The notes under the pieces are model-generated. The model searched no databases. It worked only from the letters and a program-made list of their open reading frames with translations, and was not told the origin of the DNA. Source: Agrypnia vestita (Eukaryota > Arthropoda > Insecta > Trichoptera > Phryganeidae). Taken from it: 64,000 nt of DNA. A program made the translations under genes and the position numbers. Within the stretch, counting starts at the first letter, position 1, and every line of letters begins with the position of its first letter. The stretch is from the NCBI GenBank assembly GCA_016648135.1, contig JADDOH010024966.1, forward strand, positions 1 through 64,000. The letters are read 5' to 3'. Below, one piece after another: positions 32,511 to 44,665 of this stretch.

Positions 32511-33889
32511 AACTTTTTCTAAATTACAATTTCCATAAAATGTACAGTGGGTTGCCAAATTAATATGAACACTTGTGAAAATTGTGTAGTTCTCACTTTG
32601 GATTCACAAAACAAAGATGCGTATGATTTTAGGCACATTAATTATTATTTAACTGGGAAAAATTTAAACACCATATTTGTGCTTACTCTGCATTTACTTA
32701 TTTATTTAATCATATCAAAACATTATTACACAGAAAGTTAATATTTTCGCTTTTAGCCGCAATTACAGCTTTGTACACTTCGAGGCATACTCTCAATGTA
32801 CATTTTTTCTCAACATTGCACATTTTTATCACCCTTGCCTTAACAGAGATGACTGATCGCACCATGATACTGGTGGGGGATTTGAACATCTCCACAATGC
32901 AGTCCGGATGGAAATTCTCTCCTGGACGTCGCCGGATGAACGATGATTTTTTTACCAAAATGTGGAATAGAGACTCGTAAAAGAAGCACTACTAATTTAT
33001 TTTTTACGTTTTTGAAAACAGATATCTCTAATTTTTCGGTCAGTATGAGGTGTGGTGATTCATTTTCTGCCACATTTCACAACACAGACCATGAAACACC
33101 TGCAATGGCTTTTATTTCCCTTTAGGTATGTTTGGTTATTAAAAATAGTGCCTTCATTTCTGAACATAGTTCTTTTTACAAATGTGACTCTTTGCTAGTA
33201 TTGCCACTTCTTAAAAGTGTTCGTGGTGGTACCAGCAATAAAAATAATGAAGGAGTAGCTATCAAATCCAAATTATTTAGAAAAAGACACAATGCAAATA
33301 CAAAACCACAAAATATTGGTACTGTGCCCGTTAATTTGGCTACCCACTGTACTTTTGAATGGCATAATGTTAACTCGCGTCTAAGAATGGTTTGTAAAAT
33401 ACAACACATTTCAATATATATTATCCATACCCAGTTTATAAAAAACGCTACTGATGTATTGAACTTTATTATTCTCAAAGCGTGCCGGTCTCGGACAGAG
33501 AGTGCCCGCCAGACCCTGACGTAAAGGAATACCGTGCCGCGCCTTGCAACCAACCTCGACCGACCGACGTACATACATAAATCCGAGAACATTTCACGTC
33601 GGTCAAGTGGAACCAATACGGCAGACACGTCGAATTATGAGTGTTTTGAACGGTGTCCGACTAGGAAGGTGAAAATATAGAAATGCATAAATTATTATAT
33701 CTTTCTCGTTTTGAGAGTTTTTACTGTATTTTGGAAACAAAATTATTCTTATCGGGCTTGTTATTGAACAAAGGATTAGAATTTTAAAATATTTTTATAA
33801 AAAAGTTTTAAGTAATATTATTAACTAGACGTAATCACAGATCCTACAATTTACAACAGAAGGTCAAGCAGTAATTTATTTATTCATCA
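32511..33889. other. No gene recognised
   Basis: Several ORFs of 60-150 aa overlap on both strands, but none shows a domain or biased composition that I recognise. The 150-aa minus ORF (33176-33628) and the 130-aa plus ORF (33132-33524) overlap each other, which argues against at least one. Confidence 0.4.
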
Positions 33890-34257
33890 CTAGCTTACCC
33901 GCGCGGCTTCGCACTCGTAGAACTAAGTAACTTAAGATCACATTTTATCAATTTGTGTATTAACCTTAATAAACCGATATATGCCGTCGCGGACTTTTCT
34001 TACAGAACTTGAGTTCTACAACTTCTCTATAGAAAGCAAAAAACGCATCGCTCGACCATTTTTTCTTCGACTTTAGTTGTAAAATAAGTCACCACGAAAA
34101 GCCCTTTTATTTCAACGGGATGGTATATAGTCTACTTCCACCCTGAAAGTACATTCTAAATATTGGTGAAAGAATTTTTTAAATTGGACGAGTACTTTCG
34201 GAGATTACTTCCTACATCCAAACTTACAAACTTTACCTCTTTATATATTAGTATAGA
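33890..34257 (-). mobile_element. Non-autonomous Helitron, complete
   Basis: Read on the minus strand the 368-bp element starts TCTATACTAATATATAAAGA and ends with a GC-rich GCGAAGCCGCGCGGG stretch followed by AAGCTAG. It sits between a host A (complement of 34258) and T (complement of 33889). TC start, CTAG end, GC-rich sequence near the 3' end, A|T insertion and no target duplication are the Helitron hallmarks. A related sequence makes up 58660-59345. There is no coding capacity. Confidence 0.75.
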
Positions 34258-34717
34258 TTATAATTCAACTCAGAGAGTGGTTATAAAAGTAAAGAATAGT
34301 AATTTTTATTAATGACGTTATTTTAAAATATGTTTTTTAAACCAGAATTAGTTCATAGTTTAAATTTTACATTATTTTGTTGGGTTATTTATTTGCATTT
34401 AAATTACTTTGATACGTCTGAAACGATTATTTGGGTATGTAAAAAATATGCCATGGAAAATAAATTATAATGTTGGTTTAAACCGTCGCGCCTTTGGCTG
34501 GTTGCCATCGATTATTGCGTTTTCCAACACAACCTGCTTATGGTTTTTATTTTTACGAAAGATTACTATTGATTGTGTAACCGACCTTAGTAAATACAAA
34601 GTTGATGTAGGAAATGTATAATCCGTGTAAAATATATATTAAAGATGAAAATACGTAAGCCGTATGAAGAAATAGTTGTACTAGACTAATAATCACAAAG
34701 CTAGACTGGTCAGGTCA
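34258..34717. other. No gene recognised
   Basis: AT-rich; a 70-aa ORF (34409-34621) has no motif. Confidence 0.4.
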
Positions 34718-34990
34718 TTTTAAGGGGTTACACTACCTTGACATTTTCAAAAAATCGAGTTACAGCAATTTGAAGCTATTATGATAGATGAATTCTTAGA
34801 TGAATTACATTATTATTTTGCGTTTTTCACCAAACTCCCTTTTTCAGACTTTTGGAGATGATATCTCAAAAATAATTAAGCCAATTTGCTTCTATCTGTG
34901 CATTATGTGCTTACTGATAACACGATGTAGCATACGATATATTTTTAGATAAAATGCCCCATTCGCTTGTTACGAATTTTTTATTTAGTC
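34718..34990 (+). repeat. Possible left end of a GGGGTTAC-type element
   Basis: AAGGGGTTACACTACCTTGA resembles the left end of the 39.26-kb element (AAGGGGTTACGTGTAG) and is likewise followed by a TTTTTCAAAAAATCGA-like block. No right end was found before repeat family F begins. Confidence 0.4.
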
Positions 34991-34992
34991 AA

Positions 34993-35325
34993 TTACAAAA
35001 AAACTAACCCATAATAACCAAGTTTTTATCATACTCCCTTTCTCATTTACTAGTTGAAACAGGTTTTACGCTTACTCACAAAGGAAGTAATAAAAACCGC
35101 TAAAATTTCGAAAAATCCAAAATTTTGCTATAATAATTTTTTAAAAATTTAATGAAAATTTGTTAGATCATTTATATCGTCGCCACGAGTCTGCCTGCAA
35201 AGTTTCAGCTCGATTGGATCACGAGAAAGGTTAAAAATCGATCCAAAGTTTTTTCGGCAGACAAGCGACAAGCAGACAAGCCGACAAGCAGACGCTACGA
35301 GTTAAAAGAAAGGGAGTACAAAGAA
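34993..35325 (+). repeat. Interspersed repeat family F, copy 2
   Basis: Same ordered blocks as 1125-1595, from AAAAACTAACCCATAATAAC to CAGACGCTACGAGTT, with a deletion of the segment after CTCATTTA. Near 35262 an internal expansion of ACAAGC(C/G)GACAAGC gives a short tandem repeat. Confidence 0.7.
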
Positions 35326-36579
35326 AATCGCGTGTTTTGACGGCCGATGTCTACAGTTATTCAGTCGCGTACAATAACTCTATGAAACAACAATATTAAG
35401 TGTTATTTTCAATTATTCACAGTTACCAGAGTAGACGTGGATTAAATCGACACACTGCTCTGCCGTAAGTCCGATACCGCCGCAGCCACCCTCGCATTAG
35501 ACACCACACGAAACAAAGCGATCCAGAGAAAACGTCGGTGTGTATTTTTAGCGTGGCCGATATTCTCGGCTAGGGCGGAATTTCTCTCTGTACAATCGTG
35601 ATCGTTTTTTATAATTCATCCAACATCTATCTAGACGGAAAGCACGCCGACTACTTGCGGCCAAACTGAACCCCGGGCTAGTTAAATATGTATTAAAAAA
35701 CAAATAATGTAATCAATTCAATGTAAGATGGTCATTTTAAGCTGTTAATAGCGGAGTAAAAGATGAAGAAAATCATCAATCAGCGCGGATCAATAATTGT
35801 GAAAAGGTAAGCAGATTTACTAGTTGAGTTTCGACGATAAGTTATTACATTAACATTACACTAAATATTTTTGTCGCTAAGTAAAAGGAAATGGACTAGA
35901 TTTATATAGTGCAATGTTCGCTGGTAATATAAATTAACGTTCGTCAAAAAGTCTAAAAACTAAAAGAGTAGTTAAACATGTTTCAACTAGGTATATTATG
36001 ATATAAAGCTTGTTTGTGGTATTAATTTTGCATATTTAAACCCAGAACGGCTGATTCACAACAGTCCTGATGGTGTAGACATATTTTTAACAAAGACAAG
36101 AAGGCAATATGGACATGGCAAATCAAAATTCAAAAAGATCATTTTATTGCAATTGACAATACGATTGAAGCAACAGATGAAACTTAATCGTATGATTATA
36201 CCTTTTGTATATAATACTATAAAATTATATTATGTTATACCATCGCACACAAAATGTTTGGACAAGTCTCGCCTGCGTTTGTGCTAAACTAAATAAAATA
36301 AAATGATATTCCTAAAAATAATAACAAAAGAACACGGTTGCGGTCATCAAAATCAAAAATTCGATTCAGTAATGTATGATTAACGACTTTTAATAAAAAT
36401 CATATTAGTCAGATAGTAGAACCGAGGAGGTAGAGAGCTTAACTCTTCTCGCTTCATCTACATTCATAACGCACATTTTACTGACTCATTCAACATTCAA
36501 AAGAGTTTAAAAGATAACATTTTTAAAATAAATCAAACGCGTAAAGATTAAATATATATATATTACTGTGCTTAAGATC
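35326..36579. other. No gene; trace of LINE family A
   Basis: At 36440-36495 CTTCTCGCTTCATCTACATT is a decayed piece of the LINE A C-terminus (minus strand). The rest is not recognised. Confidence 0.4.
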
Positions 36580-36734
36580 TTAGGGCCTGTTGTTTGATCA
36601 GAAGTAAGAGTAATATAGTTAAGAAAAAAACATAGATTTTTACATTCTCCACCAATCAAAACACCCGTTTTCGTAAAAATCTATGCTTTTTGCTTAACTC
36701 TTACTCTAACTTCTGATCAAACAACAGGCCCTTA
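36580..36734. mobile_element. PIF/Harbinger-like MITE, copy 2
   Basis: 149 bp (36583-36731) with near-perfect hairpin arms starting GGGCCTGTTGTTTGATCAGA, flanked by TTA on both sides (36580-36582, 36732-36734). It is very close in sequence to copy 1 at 29978, including the central CCACCAATCAAAACACCCGT. Confidence 0.85.
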
Positions 36735-38025
36735 GTGGTCGAACGCATTAACGACGGGTTATTTCGGATTCTTGAAATTTGAGACAAGTACTCTATGTAC
36801 CTGCCATTTTTCTTCTATCATCATGGCTTGATAAACACCATATGATTCCTTGTAATCATTGTACATCCTATCCTATTCGTAAGATTTTATGAATTTCATT
36901 CAATTCCACAGCAACATTAATCGCAAATCTGACCACGTATTATGTTACTGTTTCATTCTCTTTTTTTTAAATACAAAAAAAAGTATTTAAAACACATGGA
37001 AACAGCTTATTATGTTAAACCCGCCACTGGCGATTGAGCGACTCAAAAATAAATTATCTGCGCGCTGTCAAACGCAGAGCTCTCGGGCTAAGTGAAAATT
37101 TTAATTTCAATCAATCATAAAAATTTATCGATTCATTGAAGAGCCTACTCTAGGATTTTGGACGCCTGCGTAAATTCATTTTAATTCCAACACACCGCTT
37201 TATAAACGTGTTAGCTAAATATAAAACCAGAAATTAAAACTGATAACTAAATTTATTTGAAACGATGAGGCGCCGCTAAGAATCTTCGCTGTCTGGTTTT
37301 GTAATGTAAATTCCAAAACATGTACATATATACTTAAATATATCACCAATACATGCATATATCGCCAAGGCAGTGCATTTTGGAAGGAAAACAAAAAACA
37401 AATACGAAGTCAAATGTTGAAAGTGGGTATTGTCTCTTTGTCAAATAAACTTTCGTACTGTTACTAAGGGACATAACAATATTTTTGAGAGAAAAATGCA
37501 TTAAAATACAAAGAAAATCGCCCAGAACAACAATTCAAATGGTGGGAAATATTTAGAATGTAATTGAATATTTGAAAGTTCTTTCTATTTTAGGCGCAGA
37601 TTATTTTAATAATTTTATATTTTAATAAAGTATATTTTAATAATTTAAAGGAAAACAGTGAACAGATTAAGAAACCGACACAAAAACATTTGGAAAGGTG
37701 CAAATAATTATGAGTGTAACATTATTTTGGAATACGGTAAAAAAGATATTGGGATTTGCTGGAACACCTGTTCCGGTTCTAAGTTCATACGAATATCCGA
37801 TCATTTATTTATTCAGCGATTTTCGGAACCGGTTCCAACTTACGAAATGACACAACACAAATTATGGATGACTGGTAATCCGACTAGTTCCATTAATTCT
37901 GTCTCTGGAGGGAGGCGAGGCTTCGAAAAAACATTTGTTCTGTATAGATTACAGATCACTCGAAGTTTTTGGTCTTAAAAGTACCTTTAACTTCTATAAC
38001 TTATTGAATATTACACATTACAACG
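36735..38025. other. No gene recognised
   Basis: A 106-aa ORF (37658-37978, +) has no recognisable motif. The rest is AT-rich. Confidence 0.4.
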
Positions 38026-38650
38026 CTAGCGAAAATCTGTGAAAAAACAAGGGGCATAATAATCGCAGCATTTTGAAATTTTGTGAAAATTCATGAATAG
38101 AAAACCATTTTTTTTTACTCGCTTTATATTAATACGTGGCGTCTGCTTGCTTGCCGTCAACAAAAACTTTAGATCGATTTTTTCCCGTGATCTAATCGAG
38201 CTGAAACTTGGCAAGTAGACTCGTGGCGACGATCAAGAAGATCTATCAAATTTTCGTTAAAAAAAATTAATAATTATAGTATAATTTCGGATTTTTAGAA
38301 ATTTTATTTTGGTTTTTTCAAATCGGAATCATTAGAAAAGTTTGATTACGGCGGCCCGATAACGTCGCGGAATATTTTCTAAATTTGAATTACTCCGTCG
38401 GTATGCATAATAGGTACTTCACTACGAATGTCGAAAATCTAACTTGACTGACAAATGTTTTTAGAATTTAATCTTCAAAGCATGAAGTGTTATCAAAGCT
38501 CAAAACATCTGACATTTTAGAAATATATTAAATTACTGTAAGTTTAGTGTTATGTTATATATTTTAATTCGTCTTTAATTGTTGTATTTTATATTTTACA
38601 AAGAAAGGGAGAATAATAAAAACTTGGTTTTAATGGGTTACTTTTTTAAA
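38026..38650 (-). repeat. Repeat family F+G, longest copy (possible Helitron)
   Basis: On the minus strand family F runs from AACCCATTAAAACCAAGTTT (38648) to CAGACGCCACG (about 38135). It continues into family G (AAAATGGTTTTCTATTCATG to CCCCTTGTTTTTTCACAG). It ends TTTTCGCTAG at 38026. Family G recurs at 44577-44665 and 46906-46950, where CCCGTGA-loop-TCACGGG forms a hairpin 10-15 bases from the end. A terminal hairpin plus CTAG recalls Helitrons, but the expected following T is not seen. Confidence 0.5.
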
Positions 38651-39251
38651 TTTATTTGCTTAAAACTAAAAGTAATTTCAGATTAACTTACTAATTCAAT
38701 TGACTTAAATCTTAAGTTTAATACATTTACAGCAACAACTCTTTAATGACGATATTTTTGCTGAATGTTCGTTGCTGATCGGTGTAGTTGTGGTAATTTC
38801 ATCAAGTTACGAATGGACGGACGTACATACATAAATTAAGAGGGATTATTGTTTTGCGGATAAAAATACTTACTTTTTTTTAGTTCTTATTTCTAACCAT
38901 GCTTGCTTGATATTTTACGCATATTTCGAAGTAGCATAATATGTTCTTTATAAATTTTATCCCAAGTTAAAAACAATTTAAAATATTCTTATTTTTTCAG
39001 GTTCAGAATTTTCAGCAAGCAGACACCAATGGCCGCGTATTGGCCGCGAAATCGCTCACCATAGCCGCCCGCTGGGCCTGCTAGGCCAAGCAATGGGCGA
39101 CAGCCGATTGTTTAATTCCTAGTGTTAAAAATCTGAATGTTGATGATTATTCTCAAAATTAAAATTTTACACTAAATTCACACATGCTTGGTTTGTCATT
39201 ACGTGGCTTAGCAATCTTTATTGTAATTATTTAATTATTTAGCTAAAAGTA
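38651..39251. other. No gene recognised
   Basis: A GC-richer patch at 39025-39110 (repeated GGCCGCG) is not recognised. Confidence 0.4.
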
Positions 39252-40503
39252 TTAAGGGGTTACGTGTAGTCAGGATTTTTAAAAAATCGATTTTTTTTTT
39301 TGGTATTTTCTTAAAGCAAAATGTTTCAAAAACATTGTGTCAAAATATCAACTCGATCCGGTAATTAGTTTTAAAGATATCCAACGATACCTGTAGGGCC
39401 CTCCGCTGCCGCCCGTACTGATACGCGGACGGTACTAGAGCCGGCCGGGCTGACAAACGGAGCGACTGCTACGGAATGCGGTTTTTACCTGTTTAATTCT
39501 AAGAATAATGTACGAAATTACATTTATACTTCTACTTTTAGACATAAGACCCATTTTAGGCTAACTGAGATTTGATTTAGTGTTAGTATTTCAGTGGCAG
39601 TGAAATCCAGCGGTCGATAGGTATTGTGCGTGTATTATAATCATTTTCAAAAATTTATAATGAGACGTCATGAAGGTATGCAAGGAATATTAATGATTGC
39701 CAATGCATAGGATTACATTATGAACCTAATGCATACCGGTATGCTGAAAAACTCGATATAAAGCGCATAAAGATTGCTGACCAACGTGCAAATCAGGTCA
39801 CTCGAGTAGACAAAATGAGACGTAGATAAAAAAAAATCGACATCTTGGAGGCTTACACATCGGCAGAAGATGTATTATATGTACCAGAAATAGACGACTC
39901 TACGTAAGTAATTTTAAAATTGTATTTATATTAATTATTTATACATAAAACTTTAAACGCGTTTTTCTCAAAATAACGTTTTCAAAAACGGTATCCACGA
40001 TATTTCAAAAACTACTCGACAGATTTAAATGAAAATTAAACGCCATATTTAAGGCATTAAAAACTTGTGCTTAATCGAAGGATTTTTTTTTTTTGACTGA
40101 AACTTTTTTTTTATTAATAATAAATGAGTGATTTTTTCTCTCAAAATTCATAATTAAGCTTTCAAAGACCGCCATTTTGCTAAATTTGAAAAAAAATAAA
40201 AAAGCTTCGATTAAGCACAAGATTAAATATTGAACTGCTAATTTCTTTTTGTTTCATTAAATTTAGATGAACCGCTAAGAAGCACTGATAGACACCGCGA
40301 GACACTACTTGCAAAACAGGGGTCAAGAAACGAGATTTTATCGTGGTCCAGTATTAATAATTTTATTTGAAATTTTCGGTATAGTTACTTAAAATATAGT
40401 GTAAAACGTTGGTATTATGTATTGAATCAAAACATTAAACAACCGTTCAAAAAAAAATTTTGAAAATGTCTATTTTTTTGCGCCTCTACACGTAACCCCT
40501 TAA
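39252..40503. mobile_element. 1.24-kb TTAA-flanked TIR element with Mutator-like relic
   Basis: Ends GGGGTTACGTGTAG (39256) and CTACACGTAACCCC (to 40499) are perfect 14-bp inverted repeats, each flanked by TTAA. TTAA suggests piggyBac-type insertion. The only coding relic inside instead resembles the C-terminus of a Mutator-like protein, so the class is unresolved. The right half (40080-40500) recurs at 60120-60492. Confidence 0.65.
39706..39907 (+). pseudogene. C-terminal relic of a Mutator-like transposon protein
   Basis: The frame reads IGLHYEPNAYRYAEKLD, then KRIKIADQRANQVTRVDKMR, one stop codon, and KKIDILEAYTSAEDVLYVPE up to a stop at 39905. The pattern is a G-L-P-Y start, a D-KR--AD-R helix, a run of basic residues and a final Y--E/GI-D tail. 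It resembles the C-terminus of the large family of insect proteins with a Mutator-like transposase domain. It is only about 65 codons with one stop. Assignment is from recalled family layout and needs a search. Confidence 0.4.
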
Positions 40504-40879
40504 GAAGAGAATCTGTATAATGCAAGACAAATAATGACAGTTATCAATAAGTAGGTCGGCACTGAGGCTATTGTCCCGTGTATACAATTGTCGGATGTTT
40601 GCAGACAATATATAGGTAAAATGGTCCCGCAATAATACAGTTGCCCACCGGCAGGCAGTATGTTAAGTCATTCTCTTCATCGTTAGCATTCTCGCGCGTA
40701 CAATGAACAATGACATATCGTTGTTCGGCAGTCTAAGGGTTAATAATGAGCTCTTTCGAAATATCAGCTTATAATACAAATTTCTTCAACTACTACAAAA
40801 TGGCTTTGTGACAACACTTCTAATAAAACTGACAATAATACAAATTGTATAAACAATTAATCCACTTATTGGTTAAAAC
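40504..40879. other. No gene; possible piggyBac-like end
   Basis: CAGTCTAAGGGTTAA at 40729-40743 looks like a right terminal repeat next to TTAA, but I found no matching left end. Confidence 0.3.
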
Positions 40880-41045
40880 CTTCGCCCGGTGATCCAATGG
40901 TCGCTGGTTTCGAGCCTCAACCAAGGAAACCAGCAAGCTAATCCTATTTTCATAGCATGAGCATTTAGCTTAATTTCAAAACGGTAATAATATTGATGTA
41001 ACACGTATTCCATGGCCGCATCTCTATTTAAAAAAATATTTCGGG
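40880..41045 (+). mobile_element. tRNA-derived SINE, copy 2
   Basis: A-box-like TGATCCAATGG (40890-40900) and B-box-like GGTTTCGAGCC (40906-40916) lie only five bases apart, so the head is internally deleted. The body GCAAGCTAATCCTATTTTCA through AATATTGATG matches 5193-5262 with about 75% identity by eye. Confidence 0.55.
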
Positions 41046-43030
41046 TATACTACAATACACGTTGTATCCTCACGGGAGGGACCATTGGCCCAGAAACATG
41101 TTGATATTTCAACAAATTAGTGGTTAATACAAAGTATACTTTTACTATTTATATGTAATACAAATATTTACACGAGTTAGCAGAACGCTCCTATAAACAA
41201 TACAATTCAAAAATAAATCTTAATTATTTTTATTTATTCTATCCGCCCAAGTCTACCCCGCACACCCTATATGCACCCAAATTCAACACATCATAACACA
41301 CTCACAAACTGACACACCATCCGAGATATAAATAACGAAAAAAGTTGTATTTTATAAGTTGGCATGTTTGTACAATCTGATTATATATAATCATTTAAAT
41401 TTGAAATACTTGTTATCGGTACATGATTCTATAACTTATTGGTTGTAATCTGAAAAGCTTCTACGCATGCACCGTATTGCATCACTATTATAGGGATGTA
41501 AAGGTAAAAGAGCCCAGAACTGATACGAAAATCAGTGTAAACGATACTTTTTGACAGACATTGGTAGGTTTAGTTTGAAGCTCGGTACGGTGCTGCAGCC
41601 TACCGACTTGACTGGCAGACTGAAGTCAAGTTAGTATGGAACTTCACTGTTATGAATCTCTCGTCTAGCACTCTGAAATTCCAATATCGCGATAAATGTC
41701 GGCCGCCCGGACGAGGAAATTGGTAAAATGGAAAATGGCCCCGCGTTGGGCGCCAACTAAAATGAGAAAGGGAGAGATTCCATCGCAGATCGAAATCCAT
41801 CGGAAACTTTTAGATTGGAACAAGTTTTTAGACCGCGACACAAAGGCTGGAGCTCCCGGGGTTTGGAGATTCGTTCGGAGATAAATGAGACGTACTTCCA
41901 AATAGATTGAGCGTATTTGAAAAATGTTGATGATTCTTGAAAAGTTGACCTCACCTGTTACATCATTGGTTCGAGGCACCACAGCAAAAAGCGGAAGACA
42001 AGACAGTGAATATTGAAAAATATAATAGGAAACATGAAACTTATTTAACCCTTTCTACGCGAAGTTCAAAAAAATCACACACGCTCCGTCACGAAGACCC
42101 CACGAATATTTTCTTTAAAAATGATTTAAATGAAGACATGTATCTAAATCATTATTAAACGGAAGAACTCCCGAGTTTTTGGGATTTTGGGAATTTTTAA
42201 ATCATTCTAAATTAATCCCGAGATCCGTCATCCATCTAGCGTCGGCAACAGTAGACTGCGAGTCGCGCACGCTCCACGCTTTGCTCGTGAGAGCCCCCAT
42301 TCCGCTGCGTATGGCGATTCTCAAACTGTGATTCCTTAATTAATTGTTTATCATATTTATAACTTAATATCTATTGTTATGGAGATGGGCAATATCAAAG
42401 TTTGCTTTCTTTCATTATTTCTGAATTTTTTGCAAAACGTTGAAATATCATTACGGTAACTTATTTCGATTGTGAAAAATTCATTTGCTTCAAACAACTC
42501 ATATAAAATAATAAAAACCTTTAAAAAAATCTATTTTGAATTTTTGCAATGTTTTTATCATTCACGATTCTACAATACTGTACAGGTAGATTACTGCTAA
42601 AATTAAGAGTCGAAAATGTTGTGGAAGTTTACCGATATTCAGATTCCCTGCAGGGTTATTAGCTTTCGAATTTTTTGTTTTTCGGCAGCCGCGCATAAGG
42701 TTTAATTAATACATTTATTGGGAAATACTGACGCACTTACCTAGAAAATAAAAATAAGTACAAATATTTTAAAACACGAACAAATAAAAGGGTGTAAGAA
42801 TGCAGACAATCATTGGATTTTTATTTTTAAGTGTTGGATACTTATAACGATTAATTCTCCGTGCCACTTGCCAGTGACGTATTGATGCCTATTAAAACAT
42901 TCCCTCCTACTCGTAAATTAAATCACAAATCAGAAGACCCCTGTCGGCTTCTTTTTCTCGATTTTGGAAGATTAATGAAAGCGGTTGGCAATGATTGTAT
43001 TCGACCGGCTTATGAGGGGACACATTTTTT
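41046..43030. other. Long stretch without recognised genes
   Basis: Overlapping ORFs on both strands at 41600-41982 and 42861-43127 lack motifs and shadow each other. TTTAACCCTTTCTACGCG at 42045 has the look of a piggyBac-type end but has no partner. Confidence 0.4.
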
Positions 43031-43777
43031 GTTATTTCTAGAGATGCACCGAAGTTCGTTTCACATTCGGTATAGCCGAACTTCGACAACTTTTACCGAA
43101 CTTCGTCTCCGGCCGAATTTCGTTTAAATCTGCCGAACTTCGGTAGCTTTTGCCAGCGACTTCGTTCGTGTAGACTTCGATTTCATCCCACAGAAACCTA
43201 TTACTGGGATAAAAAGTATTCTCTGTGCTTTTTAAGGCAATAATCTATCTCTGTGCCGAATTTCATCCAGATCCGTTAAGTCGTTCTGGCATGGTTGAGT
43301 AACAAACATTCATCCATCCATTTAAACTTTCACATTTATAAATATTAAATAAGTAGGATTTAAATAAGAAATAATAAAAAAATAAAGTATAAATAAATTT
43401 AATTTAAAATGAAATCTAGACAAAATGTTGATTTATAAATAAATAGGTAGCGTGTGAATGGATTGTTTTTTATTCTCTAGAAAAGAAACCACATCAAGTA
43501 TCAACAATATGCTTTCATAAAATAAAATAATAAATTTTAATATATAATATTCTATACAAACTATCCAGAACTACGTTGTGCCGCTTAATTAATTAAAAAA
43601 CACACAGTAAATAAACAATAACATGTGTTTTCGTCATGTCGATCTGACCTATTCATCGGGCAACAGCGCACGAAATTTAACCGAATTTCGGCCAAGCTTC
43701 AGCACATATTTAAACCGAACATTCGGCCGAATTCGACATTCGTCAGAACCCACATTCGGTGCATCACTAGTTATTTC
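43031..43777. mobile_element. Non-autonomous hAT element with 8-bp TSD
   Basis: The 731-bp element (43039-43769) starts TAGAGATGCACCGAA and ends TTCGGTGCATCACTA. It is flanked by GTTATTTC on both sides (43031-43038, 43770-43777). An 8-bp duplication and a TAGRGATGCACCGA-type end are hAT hallmarks. Subterminal DNA is full of CCGAA and TTCGG motifs. An RTE-like tail has inserted inside. There is no transposase. Confidence 0.85.
43151..43375 (+). mobile_element. RTE-type LINE/SINE tail nested in the hAT element
   Basis: Starts near GCGACTTCGTTCGTGTAGAC. It has GGGATAAAAAGTATTCTCTG and TGCCGAATTTCATCCAGATC, then a CATTTATAAAT...AGTAGGATTT end. This order (CGACTTCGT head, GGGATAAAAAGTA, AATTTCATC-A-ATC, CAAACATTCATCC) is the familiar non-coding 3' part of RTE-derived repeats in Lepidoptera. 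It is a partial copy. Confidence 0.55.
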
Positions 43778-44576
43778 CTACTGAAATTTGATTTTTTTAA
43801 ATAACATAATAAACAAAGTAATAGTCACTTGGTTTTAGGTTGCTTTAGGATCCCAGACCTGCGTCTGATCCCAATCAAATGCTTAACGAGTTAAAACTCT
43901 TGAGTTTTCAACGAAAACACCCAAGTTTTTGGGAGACTAAAATTTATTTTGACAATACGAATGCTACCTAGATCAGAAAAAATATATTTAAATGAGCTGA
44001 AAAAGCTTTTAAAAGTAAAATACTCACGACAGAGGAGGCTTCCATTAAACCGTGACAATAAATTCACAATTAACCAGAATCATACAATGAATGCTGATGG
44101 CAATCGGTGTTTTGTAAGAATTCCATCAAGCCTTTGCCTCATTCTTAATCTCTTCCGTTCCGATCCAAAGTGGTTTTACCAACCGTGTTTGCATTAATTG
44201 CAAAGCGAATTGGACAAATAATTTAAAAGGATAAACAGATTCCAACCACCTGATAGGTGTTGCTACCTTCTTTTTACGTAACCCAAAGCAATAAAAAAAA
44301 AAAACAGTTCGAGAAGTACGAAATACGTGAATTTGGTACAAACTACCTTTAACACTCAACGGTGTAGGGGAATTTCTCGGAAGGAAAATTAAGATAAGTC
44401 ACGGAGAAGCATGAATAAGAAAATGATTGGACGTTAACCGTGCGAAAAAACCACAAACAAATAAACATTACATCCAGGGTGAATCTAAAAAAGCACAAGT
44501 TCTTTAAATATTTAGAAGATACCCCCCCACCGCACCTTTCTAGTTGTGCTGGGTCTCAGGATTCCCAAGACATTTT
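43778..44576. other. No gene recognised
   Basis: An 82-aa ORF (43949-44197, +) and an overlapping minus-strand ORF lack motifs. Confidence 0.4.
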
Positions 44577-44665
44577 ATTAAGCCGTACACCCGTGAAAAA
44601 TCACGGGACATAATAATTGCAAAATTTTGAAGATGAAAATTCATGAATAGAAAACCATTTTGATG
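44577..44665 (-). repeat. Repeat family G, copy 2
   Basis: CCCGTGAAAAATCACGGGAC (a 7-bp-stem hairpin) and then ATAATAATTGC, ATTCATGAATAGAAAACCAT match 38036-38115. It lacks family F. Confidence 0.6.

Noticed and set aside
32840..33628. Overlapping ORFs of 60-150 aa on both strands
   Set aside because: They shadow each other, show no domains, and occur in an ordinary AT-rich region.
41600..41982. Overlapping ORFs in a GC-richer patch as possible host exon
   Set aside because: Frames on both strands are open, neither shows a domain or credible splice structure that I can support.
42045..42062. piggyBac end (TTAA plus CCCTTTCTACGCG)
   Set aside because: No matching inverted end with TTAA was found; the similar CTAAGGGTTAA at 40733 has a different sequence.
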